DNA from: Clostridium sp.
GTDB lineage: Bacteria > Bacillota > Clostridia > Oscillospirales > Ruminococcaceae
Direction of reading: 5' to 3'
Assembly (NCBI GenBank): GCA_023664445.1
Contig: JAMPFN010000003.1
Coordinates: 1 to 45,654, forward strand
Length of the DNA stretch: 45,654 nucleotides
In this document: positions 1-8,961 of the stretch, piece after piece
Layout of the letters: each line of letters begins with the position of its first letter
Position numbering within the stretch: position 1 is the stretch's first letter
Notes under the pieces: generated by a model
The model's input: the letters and a program-made list of their open reading frames with translations, nothing else
The model's database searches: none
What the model was told of the DNA's origin: nothing
Program-made: the position numbers and the translations under genes

Positions 1-320
1 TTGCCTTGATGCAAGAAACGAACCAAAGAAAATCAAGCTTCCGCTCCGGCACAGATCACGCTGTGAGTCGCGAAAGCGAAAGATAAGAAATGTATTTATA
101 GTCGGGGATTAAATTACAGTATTTTCCATTCAGCAATTGTGATTTGCAATTTTGAGGGCTTTATCTCCCGATTCTTGCCAAGAACGTTTTGTGTGGTTTC
201 CCACATTTTTTAAAATACTGCCCAAAGGGTAGTATTTCAAAAAATCATCGGGTTTCCAAAGGGAACTTGTTCCCTTTGGCAGGGGGTCTGGGGACAGAGT
301 CCCCCATAAGCTTCTCAAAA
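1..320 (-). repeat. Dispersed repeat, copy A1, truncated by the window edge
   Basis: Bases 1-320 read in reverse match 13436-13775 over nearly their whole length. Both share the arm that pairs as a G/T-rich hairpin around the TTGCATCAAGG loop, the block near 'GCTGAATGG', and a block with CCAAAGGGAA/TTCCCTTTGG inverted arms. The outer part of the terminal hairpin lies beyond base 1. Short open frames inside (for example 130-318 on the minus strand) have no ribosome site and occur only because the repeat is open. Bases 321-480 hold nothing I recognise. Confidence 0.85.
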
Positions 321-482
321 GTAATTTGGATGATATATACTATTATAACATAGGCTTACTAAGCTTTCAAGCTGAAATTCAAAAAATATAAAAACGAAGT
401 AAAAGAGCATTGATCCTATCGTTATTGTGTACAAAACAGAGTCTGTTTTTTTGGTACAAACAGAAAAATATGCATAAAGCTA

Positions 483-511
483 TTGACTTGAACTTTGTTA
501 TTGGTTATAAA
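483..511 (+). promoter_or_regulatory. Sigma-A type promoter for the GH9 cellulase
   Basis: TTGACT at 483-488 and TATAAA at 506-511 are separated by exactly 17 bases. This predicts a leader of about 105 nt before the start at 623. No riboswitch was recognised in that leader. Confidence 0.6.
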
Positions 512-622
512 TAATATATAGTATATAAACGTTTAATGCACAATGAAAATGTGTATGATCTAAGGCGGCAACACACAGAAATTTTTATAGTGAATGCCAA
601 ATAAACATGTAAAGGAAAAACA

Positions 623-3145
623 ATGAAAAAAAATAATCTTTTTAAACGTACCCTTTCAGCAATTACCGCATCGCTCATGCTTCTGACGGTATCTTCCGGA
701 ATATCCGCAGCCGACGTTCCGGAAGGCGAATCTGGAAAACCGCTCTATGATGAATCCGTAACGGGCGCTGAAATAAATTTTGCCAAAGCTCTCCAGCTTT
801 CCATGTATTTCTATGACGCAAACAAATGCGGTACAGGGATAACAAACGGTAATCTCGAATGGAGAGGCGACTGCCACGTAGAGGACGCAGCCATTCCGCT
901 CAAACCTATGGGCGAGGATTTCAAGGGAACGAATCTTTCACAGGAATTTATCGATAAAAACAGGGATATACTTGACCCCGACGGCGACGGTACTATCGAT
1001 CTTTCGGGCGGTATGCACGACGCCGGAGATCATGTAAAATTCTGTCTGCCGGGAAGCTATGCCGCTTCAACGCTCGGCTGGGGCTATTATGAATTCCGTG
1101 ACGCATACAAGGATTCGGGGCAGCAATGGCATATCGAGGACATACTTCATCACTTCAACGACTACTATCTTAAATGTACATACTTTGACGAAAACGGCGA
1201 TATTCTCGCATTTTGCTATCAGGTCGGCGAGGGAAATATAGACCACAACTATTGGAACGCTCCCGAGCTTCAAAACGAGAATCTGCTCGATTTCGCCCGT
1301 CCTGCATATTTTGCGACAACGGAAACTCCCGCGTCCGATATGTGTGCCGGCGTTGCGGCTTCATTGGCGGTAAATTACCTCAACTTCAAAGACACAGAAC
1401 CCGAATACGCAAAAAAATCGCTCGATACGGCAATAAAGCTTTACGAATTTGCAGTCAAGACCCACACCGAAGAAGACGACTGTGTTGTTACAAGTCTTGG
1501 ATATGACGGCGGCTTCTATACGTCGAGCTATGACTATGACGAGCTTGCGTGGGCAGCAGTATGGCTTTACGAATGCACGGAAAATTACGACTACATTGAC
1601 GACATTATTCATGTTGACGAAACCGTTACCGGAGATATGGGTGCGCACCCGTATACAGGCTATCTCAAAAGAATAATCAAGGACACCGGAAACTGTTGGC
1701 AGAACATTTGGGTACATTGCTGGGATACCGTTTGGGGCGGCGTTTTCGCAAAGCTCGCGCCTATCACAAATTGCTCAAGAGATTGGTATATATTCCGCTG
1801 GAATCTTGAATTTTGGTCGGGCATGACTCCTGCCGATGCGGCTGCCGCAAAGGGACTTCCGGCTGCCGTTACGGCACACAAGGACTTCGGTCTTGACGAC
1901 GAAGTATGGAAAACAAGCATAACCGCCGAGGAAATTGCCGATCTTCCCGAAGAGGACGGCGCGTGGCTCAAAAAGACGCCTGCCGGATTTGCAATGCTTA
2001 ACGATTACGGCTCTGCAAGATATGATACTGCCGCTCAGCTTGAGGCATTGGTATATGCTAAAGAAACCGGAGATTTCACGTTCGCGGACTGGTCAAAGGG
2101 ACAAATGGAATATATCATGGGAAACAATCCGATGGGACGCTCTTATATTGTCGGCTACGACCTTGAAAACGGAGCTTCGCACCCTCATCACCGTGCCGCA
2201 CACGGATCAAAAACGCTCAACATGGACGAGCCTGCCGATCAGACCCACGTTCTTTGGGGCGCACTTGTAGGCGGTCCGGACGCTAACGACTATCACCGCG
2301 ATATCACAAAGGACTATATCTACAACGAGGTAGCGGTAGACTATAACACGGGCTTTGTCGGAGCGTGCGCAGGTCTTTACAAGTATTACGGAAAGGCAAA
2401 CGGCGACAAGCCTTTGAAAAATTTTCCCCCGTCGGAAAAAAGTATGAAGGGCGATATAAACGAATACTATCTTGAAGCAAGAGTCGTGCAGGAAAATACC
2501 GCGCGCTCGCAGATCGAAGTAAAGGTATATAACGATACGTCGCTTCCTCCCAGATATGAGGACAATATCAAATGCAGATATTTCTTCAATATAAACGAGC
2601 TTACCGCCGCAGGGCAAACTATAGACGATGTTATAGTCGATATTTTCTATGACGAAGAAAACGCCAATACAAACGGAGAATCATTTGCGACTATCTCAGA
2701 GCCTGTTAAATGGGATAATAACGGCACTTACTATGTTGAGATAAGCTGGCAGGGCTGTGAATTTTACGGCAAAAGAGTATTCCATTTCGGACTTATTGCC
2801 GATATGGATTCAAATTATCAGACTAACTGGGGTCCGACGAACGATTACAGCCGTCAGGGAATCGAGATCAGCGAGGACGAATTGAAGCTTACCGAATATA
2901 TCACGGTATATGCCGACGATGAGCTTGTATGGGGTATCGAACCCGAAGGCGGCGAACTTTCAACATTAAAAGGAGATGTAAATCTTGACAACGTTTTCAA
3001 TGTATCGGACGCGGTAAAGCTTTCAAGATACATTCTGAATAAAACCACGCTCAAACCTCAGGGCATCAGAAACGGCGACTTCACAGAAGATAATTCGCTT
3101 AATACTATTGATCTGGTACTGCTGAAAAGAGCCTTGACAAAATAA
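623..3145 (+). CDS. Cellulosomal GH9 endoglucanase with CBM3c and dockerin
   Basis: Secreted family 9 glycoside hydrolase that should cut beta-1,4-glucan (cellulose) by inversion. Order in the 840 residues: signal peptide about 1-30 ending in GISAA; GH9 catalytic module about 45-590; CBM3c-type module about 612-768; type I dockerin 782-840. Visible catalytic elements are DAGDH (Asp133 and Asp136), the PHHR region near 521-524 and NEVAVDYN with the probable general acid Glu569. CBM3c fused behind GH9 is the arrangement of processive endoglucanases, where the CBM feeds a chain to the active site. The dockerin has two calcium-loop repeats (DVNLDNVFNVSD and DFTEDNSLNTID), so the enzyme should dock on a cohesin. 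ATG has AAAGGA about 7 bases upstream. It appears monocistronic, with a terminator hairpin directly after it. Confidence 0.95.
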   Translation: MKKNNLFKRTLSAITASLMLLTVSSGISAADVPEGESGKPLYDESVTGAEINFAKALQLSMYFYDANKCGTGITNGNLEWRGDCHVEDAAIPLKPMGEDFKGTNLSQEFIDKNRDILDPDGDGTIDLSGGMHDAGDHVKFCLPGSYAASTLGWGYYEFRDAYKDSGQQWHIEDILHHFNDYYLKCTYFDENGDILAFCYQVGEGNIDHNYWNAPELQNENLLDFARPAYFATTETPASDMCAGVAASLAVNYLNFKDTEPEYAKKSLDTAIKLYEFAVKTHTEEDDCVVTSLGYDGGFYTSSYDYDELAWAAVWLYECTENYDYIDDIIHVDETVTGDMGAHPYTGYLKRIIKDTGNCWQNIWVHCWDTVWGGVFAKLAPITNCSRDWYIFRWNLEFWSGMTPADAAAAKGLPAAVTAHKDFGLDDEVWKTSITAEEIADLPEEDGAWLKKTPAGFAMLNDYGSARYDTAAQLEALVYAKETGDFTFADWSKGQMEYIMGNNPMGRSYIVGYDLENGASHPHHRAAHGSKTLNMDEPADQTHVLWGALVGGPDANDYHRDITKDYIYNEVAVDYNTGFVGACAGLYKYYGKANGDKPLKNFPPSEKSMKGDINEYYLEARVVQENTARSQIEVKVYNDTSLPPRYEDNIKCRYFFNINELTAAGQTIDDVIVDIFYDEENANTNGESFATISEPVKWDNNGTYYVEISWQGCEFYGKRVFHFGLIADMDSNYQTNWGPTNDYSRQGIEISEDELKLTEYITVYADDELVWGIEPEGGELSTLKGDVNLDNVFNVSDAVKLSRYILNKTTLKPQGIRNGDFTEDNSLNTIDLVLLKRALTK

Positions 3146-3150
3146 ATTCA

Positions 3151-3190
3151 CACCGCGCAAAGCCGTCAGGCGGTCTTTGTGCGGTGTTGC
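3151..3190 (+). terminator. Hairpin terminator of the cellulase gene; member of dispersed repeat family B
   Basis: CACCGC and CAAAG pair with CTTTG and GCGGTG across 3151-3186. The T tract is short. The core resembles elements at 17127-17165 (inverted) and, more loosely, 23409-23455 and 25957-26005. Confidence 0.55.
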
Positions 3191-3221
3191 CTGAAACTAA
3201 TCGAAATAATCGGGGGACAAA

Positions 3222-3644
3222 ATGAACGATCTTGAAAAAGCAAAAAATCTCCTTAATGAAGATGAATTTACATTGGTCGCTGTGAACAGGGACTGGATAA
3301 TAACAAGGCGTGAAAGATGCATAAAGCCGCTTATCGACCTGTATGACAGCGGCGCGTTTCTCAACGGATTTTCTGTAGCCGATAAAGTTGTCGGCAAGGC
3401 AGCCGCATTCATGTACGCATTGTTAAAGCCGAATGAAATATATGCTCCTGTTATAAGCAGACAGGCATTGACGGTCTTGAATAACTACAGTATCTGTATA
3501 CATTATGATACGGTAGCAGACTCCATAAGAAACTATGACGATACAGACTCGTGTCCGCTTGAAGCAGTTGTCCGATATATCACAGATCCCAAAGAGGCTT
3601 TAACGCTTATCCGTAAAAGAATGAAAGAGTTAAACATAAAATAA
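3222..3644 (+). CDS. DUF1893 family protein (cytidine deaminase-like fold)
   Basis: A 140-residue soluble protein matching the DUF1893 pattern: an N-terminal 'FTLVAV..D.II..RERCIKPL' segment, the conserved VADKVVGKAAA block at about residues 51-61, and CPLE near residue 111. The family's structural representative (TM1506 of Thermotoga) has a cytidine-deaminase-like fold, but no enzymatic role is established. Start ATG is preceded by a GGGGGA Shine-Dalgarno. It lies between the cellulase and a metalloprotease gene, each separated by its own terminator, so it is probably a single transcription unit or read through from upstream. Confidence 0.8.
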   Translation: MNDLEKAKNLLNEDEFTLVAVNRDWIITRRERCIKPLIDLYDSGAFLNGFSVADKVVGKAAAFMYALLKPNEIYAPVISRQALTVLNNYSICIHYDTVADSIRNYDDTDSCPLEAVVRYITDPKEALTLIRKRMKELNIK

Positions 3645-3673
3645 TGTTAAACATCAAATAATAACTTGTATTC

Positions 3674-3709
3674 AAGGTGATGACCCCTCTTGCAGGACAT
3701 CACCTTTTT
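3674..3709 (+). terminator. Rho-independent terminator after the DUF1893 gene
   Basis: Perfect 9-bp stem AAGGTGATG (3674-3682) with CATCACCTT (3698-3706), followed by T residues. Confidence 0.85.
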
Positions 3710-3738
3710 GAAATTCGGGAAAATAAAGGAAGCTTAAA

Positions 3739-4422
3739 ATGTTAAAGGAAATATCAGGATTTCAAATCGAAGTCACGAGAAAAAAGATCAAAAGAATGTA
3801 CCTGTCAATAAAACCGGGCGGTCAGATAAATATTTCCGCTCCCTATCGTATGCCGAATGCTGAAATTGAAAATTTTGTTAATGAACATACAGAGTGGATA
3901 AATAAAAATCAGAAGAAAATGTCTGCAATCAAAAATATTGCTCCGAAATACCAAGACGGAGATTATATTTCTCTTTTCGGTGAAAAATACATTCTCCATG
4001 TTAATGAGGGAAGCAAAAACTCTGTCACATCAAGCGAAAAAAATATTTTCCTGACTGTGAAAAGTCTTGCGGATATAAACAGAGAAGAAATACTGAACGG
4101 GTGGTACAGAGAAAAGCTGAAAGAAAAAATTACTGTGCTTCTGCCGGAATGTGAAAAAATAACAGGACTTTACTGTAACGACTGGCGTATAAAAAATATG
4201 AAAACCCGTTGGGGAACATGCAATATCACAGCAAAAAGAATATGGATCAATTTAAGGCTTGCCAAAATGTCCGAAATATATTTGAAATATGTAATATTCC
4301 ATGAGCTGACACACCTTGCAGTCAGCAATCACGGATCTGATTTTAAAGCGCTTCTAAGCCGTTTTATGCCAAACTGGCGTGAAGTCAGAAAATCGCTTAA
4401 CGAAGAAGCTGTATGTCAATAG
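3739..4422 (+). CDS. YgjP/SprT-like zinc metallopeptidase (DUF45, M48-type)
   Basis: A 227-residue cytoplasmic protein of the YgjP-like family. The zinc site is HELTH at about residues 188-192 with a third ligand candidate His198 in NHGSDF, followed by the conserved 'F...L...MPNW' helix. Upstream it carries the typical 'MKTRWGTC' block of the family (about residues 154-161). The substrate is not established for this family. The ATG has an AAGGA ribosome site. A shared terminator separates it from the convergent hydA gene. Confidence 0.88.
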   Translation: MLKEISGFQIEVTRKKIKRMYLSIKPGGQINISAPYRMPNAEIENFVNEHTEWINKNQKKMSAIKNIAPKYQDGDYISLFGEKYILHVNEGSKNSVTSSEKNIFLTVKSLADINREEILNGWYREKLKEKITVLLPECEKITGLYCNDWRIKNMKTRWGTCNITAKRIWINLRLAKMSEIYLKYVIFHELTHLAVSNHGSDFKALLSRFMPNWREVRKSLNEEAVCQ

Positions 4423-4453
4423 AAGAAACTATGGAAAATATGATAAAAAACGA

Positions 4454-4485
4454 GATACCGCCCTATCAAGGACGGTATCTTTATT
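4454..4485. terminator. Bidirectional terminator between the ygjP-like gene and hydA
   Basis: GATACCG (4454-4460) pairs with CGGTATC (4473-4479), with further CC/GG pairing inside. T-rich on the plus strand and A-rich upstream, so it can serve both convergent genes. Confidence 0.75.
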
Positions 4486-4500
4486 ATATTAAGAGAGAAA

Positions 4501-6249
4501 TTAGTTAATTGTTCTCTTTACATATGTTGTGTGGAGAAGCTCGTGTGCCTTATGGCTTCCGGGCTCGCCAAGATAATTATCATAAAGCTCCTTGATAACA
4601 GGATTTTCATGAGATTTTCTAAGCTCTCTGCTTGCGTCAAGATCATACAGAACCTTAGCTCTGAGCGCTCTGATATCAGTAAAGTTTCTTACGCTTGCAG
4701 GCTGCTGCGGCTGTCCGCCGCCGTTTACACAGCCGCCGGGACATCCCATGATCTCGATAAACTGGTAATCAGCCTCGCCGTTCTTAACCTTTGTAAGAAG
4801 CTCTCTTGCATTGCCAAGACCGCTTGCTACGGCTACCTTAACTTTCATACCTGCAACATCATAAGCTGCTTCCTTGATTCCCTCTGTTCCACGAACATCG
4901 GTAAACTCAACGTTTGGAAGTTCTTCGCCCGTAAGCGTTTCAACAGCTGTTCTGAGAGCGGCTTCCATAACGCCGCCGGTTGCACCGAAGATCACGCCTG
5001 CGCCTGTTGAAACGCCGAGCGGATCATCGAACTTTTCATCAGGAAGCGCAAGGAACTGGATTCCCGCACGCTCGATCATTCTTGCAAGTTCTCTCGTAGT
5101 GATAGCGATATCAACATCGGGAAGACCTGCGCCGTCCTCATCGTCACGACCGATCTCAAATTTCTTAGCCGTACATGGCATGATACTTACAGAAACGATA
5201 TTCTTAGGATCAATACCTTCCTTTTCAGCATAGTACGACTTAACGATAGCGCCGAACATCTGCTGAGGCGACTTGCAGCTCGAAAGATTCTCTGTCATAT
5301 CAGGGAAGTAGTGTTCACAGTACTTAACCCAGCCCGGTGAACATGATGTGATGAGCGGAAGCTTGCCGCTGTTCTTGACTCTGTCGATAAATTCATGAGC
5401 TTCCTCCATGATAGTAAGGTCTGCTGAGAAGTTTGTGTCAAACACCTTATCGAAACCAAGTCTTCTCAAAGCAGCCGCCATCTTACCCTCGACATCTGTA
5501 CCGATCGGAAGACCGAAAGCTTCACCGAGAGCGGCTCTTACAGCAGGAGCTGCCTGAACAACAACAACCTTCTCGGGGTCTGCAATAGCGTCAAATACTT
5601 CCTTTGTGTTATCCTTTTCAGAAATAGCGCCAACAGGACAAACCGCAATACATTGACCGCAAGATACGCAGCTTGTTTCACCAAGTCCCATATCAAAAGC
5701 GCTTGCGATAGTTGTCTTGAAACCGCGCTCATTTGCGCCGATCACGCCGATTCCCTGTACCTTTTCACAGACAGCTGAACAGCGTCTGCAAAGAATACAC
5801 TTATTATTGTCACGGAACATATGAGCCGCAGAATTGTCGATCTCATATTCGTTCTTTTCGCCGTCATAGATTTCCGTGTCGTCGACGCCCATATCCTTAC
5901 AGAGCTTCTGAAGCTCACAGTTACCGCTTCTCACGCATGAAAGACACTTTCTGTCATGATTTGAAAGAATGAGCTGAAGAGTCTTCTTTCTTGATTCGAT
6001 AACCTTCGGCGAATTAGTTGTAACTTCCATACCCTCGCTTACGGGATATACGCAAGAAGCAACTATTCTTGCGCCTCTGCCTTCGTTAGCTTCAACAACG
6101 CAGATACGGCATGCACCGATCTCATTTATATCCTTAAGCCAGCAAAGTGTAGGAATATCGATATTTACCATACGTGCTGCTTCAAGGATCGTTGTACCCT
6201 TAGGCACTGAAACCGGAATACCATTTATTTTAAGATTAATATTTTCCAT
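4501..6249 (-). CDS. hydA: [FeFe] hydrogenase catalytic subunit HydA (trimeric, electron-bifurcating type)
   Basis: Catalytic subunit that reduces protons to H2, about 582 residues. Domain order: N-terminal [2Fe-2S] ferredoxin fold with CWLKDINEIGACRIC; a His-Cys [4Fe-4S] segment (NHDRKCLSC...C); two [4Fe-4S] motifs (CILCRRCSAVC and CVSCGQCIAVCPVG); then the H-cluster domain with TSCSPGW near residue 300, MPCTAKKFE near 355 and IMGCPGGCVNGGGQP near 500. All H-cluster cysteines are present. I place the start at the ATG ending at 6249, with GGAGGA just upstream. A GTG at 6264 is in frame but overlaps that ribosome site. Last gene of hydC-hydB-hydA, 14 bases after hydB. Confidence 0.95.
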   Translation of the reverse strand: MENINLKINGIPVSVPKGTTILEAARMVNIDIPTLCWLKDINEIGACRICVVEANEGRGARIVASCVYPVSEGMEVTTNSPKVIESRKKTLQLILSNHDRKCLSCVRSGNCELQKLCKDMGVDDTEIYDGEKNEYEIDNSAAHMFRDNNKCILCRRCSAVCEKVQGIGVIGANERGFKTTIASAFDMGLGETSCVSCGQCIAVCPVGAISEKDNTKEVFDAIADPEKVVVVQAAPAVRAALGEAFGLPIGTDVEGKMAAALRRLGFDKVFDTNFSADLTIMEEAHEFIDRVKNSGKLPLITSCSPGWVKYCEHYFPDMTENLSSCKSPQQMFGAIVKSYYAEKEGIDPKNIVSVSIMPCTAKKFEIGRDDEDGAGLPDVDIAITTRELARMIERAGIQFLALPDEKFDDPLGVSTGAGVIFGATGGVMEAALRTAVETLTGEELPNVEFTDVRGTEGIKEAAYDVAGMKVKVAVASGLGNARELLTKVKNGEADYQFIEIMGCPGGCVNGGGQPQQPASVRNFTDIRALRAKVLYDLDASRELRKSHENPVIKELYDNYLGEPGSHKAHELLHTTYVKRTIN

Positions 6250-6263
6250 TAATTGTTCCTCCA

Positions 6264-8132
6264 CTATTTTTTGCTGATCGCACCGAATTTACACTTTTCG
6301 ATACAAGCACCGCACTTCAGACACTTATCCTTGTCAATGACATGAGGTGTCTTAACAGCGCCGCTGATAGCGCCTGCAGGACAGACTCTCGCGCACATTG
6401 TACAGCCCTTACACTTATCGGCGTCGATCTCATAGCTAAGGAGATCCTTACATACGCCGGCAGGACATTTCTTGTCAACAACGTGAGCTACATATTCGTC
6501 TCTGAAGTATTTGAGTGTTGAAAGTACAGGGTTCGGAGCTGTCTGACCAAGTCCGCAGAGAGAATTCTGCTTTATGTAGTAGCAGAGTTCTTCAAGCTTG
6601 TCGATATCTTCAAGCGTTCCCTGACCCTTTGTGATCTTATCGAGCATTTCGTACATTCTCTTTGTACCGATACGGCACGGAGTACACTTACCGCATGATT
6701 CGTCTACTGTAAATTCAAGGAAGAATTTAGCGATATCGACCATACAGTTATCCTCGTCCATAACAATGAGTCCGCCCGAGCCCATCATTGAACCGATACT
6801 GATAAGGTTATCATAATCGATTTCTATATCCATATGTGAAGCCGGGATACAGCCGCCGGACGGTCCGCCTGTCTGTGCAGCCTTGAACTTCTTTCCGTTC
6901 GGGATTCCTCCGCCGATCTCTTCGATAACTGTTCTGAGAGTCGTACCCATAGGAACTTCAACAAGACCTGTGTTGTGGATCTTGCCGCCGAGTGCAAATA
7001 CCTTTGTACCCTTTGACTTTTCTGTTCCCATACCTGCAAACCATTCAGCGCCGTTTAAGATGATCTGCGGAATATTCGCATATGTTTCAACGTTATTGAG
7101 GATAGTAGGCTTCTGGAAAAGACCTTTTTCTGCCGGGAACGGCGGACGCGGTCTTGGCTCGCCTCTGTTGCCCTCGATAGACGTCATAAGAGCTGTTTCC
7201 TCACCGCAGACAAACGCGCCCGCGCCAAGTCTTAAACCGATATCGAAGTTAAATCCCGTGCCAAAAATATTTTCGCCCAAAAGTCCGTATTCACGAGCCT
7301 GCTTGATAGCAATTTCAAGACGTTCAACAGCGATAGGATATTCTGCACGAACGTAAATATAACCCTGTGTAGAACCGATAGCATAGCCTGCGATAGCCAT
7401 AGCTTCGAGTACGACGTGCGGATCGCCCTCAAGTACGGATCTGTCCATAAACGCACCCGGGTCGCCTTCGTCGGCGTTACAGCAGACATATTTCTGATCT
7501 GCATCCTTTACGATCTCTCTTGCAAGACGCCACTTCATACCTGTCGGGAAGCCGCCGCCACCTCTTCCTCTGAGTCCGCTGTCGAGAACCGTCTTTATAA
7601 CGTCCTCCGGAGTCATTTCGGTCAATGCCTTAGCAAGAGCCTGATAACCGCCCTCACCGATATATTCTTCAACATTTTCCGGACTTATAACGCCGCAGTT
7701 TCTCAAAGCGACACGATGCTGCGTCTTATAGAAATCCGTTTCATTAAGAGGCTTTATGCCGTCCTCTGTAACTGTTTCCTGGTAAACGAGTTCCTTAACG
7801 ATATTTCCGTCCTTAAGATGTTCGGAAACGATTCTCGGAATATCTTCAGCCTTTACCATGGAATAAAAAGTACCTTCAGGATAAACTATCATGATCGGAC
7901 CCAATGCGCAAAGACCAAAACAGCCTGTCTTGACGATCTGTACTTCTTCGGTAAGTCCGTTTTTTTCAACTTCGGAAATAAGTGCCTTTTCTATTTCGGC
8001 GCTGCCGGACGATGTACAACCCGTACCGCCGCAGATCAATACACGTTTACGGTACTTATCCGTACCGTCGCCTTTGAGTGTTACCTGAGATGCCATTTTA
8101 TCTCTGATAGCGTTCAATTCTTCAATTTTCAT
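6264..8132 (-). CDS. hydB: NADH-oxidising subunit HydB (NuoF-like) of the bifurcating hydrogenase
   Basis: A 622-residue NuoF-like subunit that binds FMN and NAD(H) and passes electrons to HydA. N-terminal thioredoxin-like [2Fe-2S] domain with Cys34, Cys39, Cys71 and Cys75. Then the FMN/NADH core: GLRGRGGGGFPTG and GAGAFVCGEETAL followed by SIEGNRGEPRPRPPFPA. Then the [4Fe-4S] motif ESCGKCTPC near residue 478, and a C-terminal 2x[4Fe-4S] ferredoxin (CKGCTMCARVCP, CLKCGACIEKC). The C-terminal ferredoxin distinguishes hydrogenase/formate dehydrogenase-linked NuoF from complex I NuoF. ATG has AAGGAGG upstream. Confidence 0.95.
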   Translation of the reverse strand: MKIEELNAIRDKMASQVTLKGDGTDKYRKRVLICGGTGCTSSGSAEIEKALISEVEKNGLTEEVQIVKTGCFGLCALGPIMIVYPEGTFYSMVKAEDIPRIVSEHLKDGNIVKELVYQETVTEDGIKPLNETDFYKTQHRVALRNCGVISPENVEEYIGEGGYQALAKALTEMTPEDVIKTVLDSGLRGRGGGGFPTGMKWRLAREIVKDADQKYVCCNADEGDPGAFMDRSVLEGDPHVVLEAMAIAGYAIGSTQGYIYVRAEYPIAVERLEIAIKQAREYGLLGENIFGTGFNFDIGLRLGAGAFVCGEETALMTSIEGNRGEPRPRPPFPAEKGLFQKPTILNNVETYANIPQIILNGAEWFAGMGTEKSKGTKVFALGGKIHNTGLVEVPMGTTLRTVIEEIGGGIPNGKKFKAAQTGGPSGGCIPASHMDIEIDYDNLISIGSMMGSGGLIVMDEDNCMVDIAKFFLEFTVDESCGKCTPCRIGTKRMYEMLDKITKGQGTLEDIDKLEELCYYIKQNSLCGLGQTAPNPVLSTLKYFRDEYVAHVVDKKCPAGVCKDLLSYEIDADKCKGCTMCARVCPAGAISGAVKTPHVIDKDKCLKCGACIEKCKFGAISKK

Positions 8133-8169
8133 TAATTTTCCTCCTTGTTACGGAAAAGTCTGTTCCGCA

Positions 8170-8667
8170 TCAATCAGCGTATTTTTTGAGAATATCGTCA
8201 ACATCATCGACTGTAAGACGTCCGTAAACTTCGCCGTTAACAGTCAGAACCGGAGCCAAGCCGCATGCGCCGATACAGCGGCAGTCCTCAAGTGAAAACT
8301 TACCGTCGGGAGTACAGCCTCCGCCTTCGATGCCAAGCTTTTCTTTAAGCTTGTTGTATATATCGCCCGATCCTTTAACATAGCAGGCTGTTCCAAGACA
8401 GACTGAAATATGATATTTGCCCTGCGGAGAAAGCTTGAACTGTGAATAGAATGTTACAACGCCGTATACCTTTTCAAGCGGTATGTTCATTTCATCCGAA
8501 ATAATAGTCTGAACTTCAATAGGAAGATATCCGTAGATTCTCTGTGCCTCTTGAAGAATAGGCATCAGCGCGCCTTTCATTCCTTTTTTTTCGGCAATCA
8601 CTTTTAAAAGCTCTTCTTTCTGAGCGGTAGTCCCATTGAACGGAACCGTAGTTGCTTTATTGCTCAT
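8170..8667 (-). CDS. hydC: NuoE-like [2Fe-2S] subunit HydC of the bifurcating hydrogenase
   Basis: A 165-residue thioredoxin-like ferredoxin subunit of the NuoE family. It has an N-terminal helical bundle followed by the four-cysteine [2Fe-2S] site CLGTAC ... CRCIGACGLAP. It is the first gene of the operon, 37 bases before hydB, and completes the HydABC complex, which couples NADH and reduced ferredoxin oxidation to H2 evolution. Start ATG has an AGGAGGT site. Confidence 0.94.
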   Translation of the reverse strand: MSNKATTVPFNGTTAQKEELLKVIAEKKGMKGALMPILQEAQRIYGYLPIEVQTIISDEMNIPLEKVYGVVTFYSQFKLSPQGKYHISVCLGTACYVKGSGDIYNKLKEKLGIEGGGCTPDGKFSLEDCRCIGACGLAPVLTVNGEVYGRLTVDDVDDILKKYAD

Positions 8668-8760
8668 TATTGACCTCCTGTTTAAATATTGGTGTTCCAG
8701 TCAAACCAAGATGCCTCATCATGAAGCAATAGAGTATACAAGTTATCCGATTTAACCAAA

Positions 8761-8807
8761 ACGTCAACAGATATAAAAATTTGCATAAATATCTGACGTT
8801 AATTATA
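8761..8807 (-). promoter_or_regulatory. Extended -10 promoter of the hyd operon with an inverted repeat over the start site
   Basis: On the minus strand TGCTATAAT (TATAAT = 8802-8807) is an extended -10 with no good -35. Immediately downstream, ACGTC(aac)AGATAT at 8761-8774 pairs with ATATCTGACGT at 8789-8799, spanning about +1 to +35. It could be an operator or the first hairpin of a 128-nt leader. The rest of 8668-8961 is AT-rich without a gene. Confidence 0.5.
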
Positions 8808-8961
8808 GCATAAATCACAAAAAAAATCTATTAGAACTAATAACTAATGTTTTTCGTCACATTTTAGCCAAACTATACAAAACATTCAAAAATTACTGAA
8901 ATTATTGCTTTTTTTGACATAATTTTTATGAATTTTATTATAATTCCAATAAAAAATATAT

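Noticed and set aside
130..318. 62-codon minus-strand frame at the left edge, and a similar one at 13400-13606
   Set aside because: Both lie inside the A repeats, are not alike in protein sequence and lack start signals.
7416..8135. 239-codon open frame opposite hydB
   Set aside because: Antisense to the well-supported hydB, no recognisable family and no ribosome site.
8910..8945. Plus-strand promoter TTGACA ... TATAAT near 8915-8940
   Set aside because: The spacing is 19 bases (or 16 to a poor TATTAT), and no plus-strand gene follows; AT-rich chance is the simpler reading.
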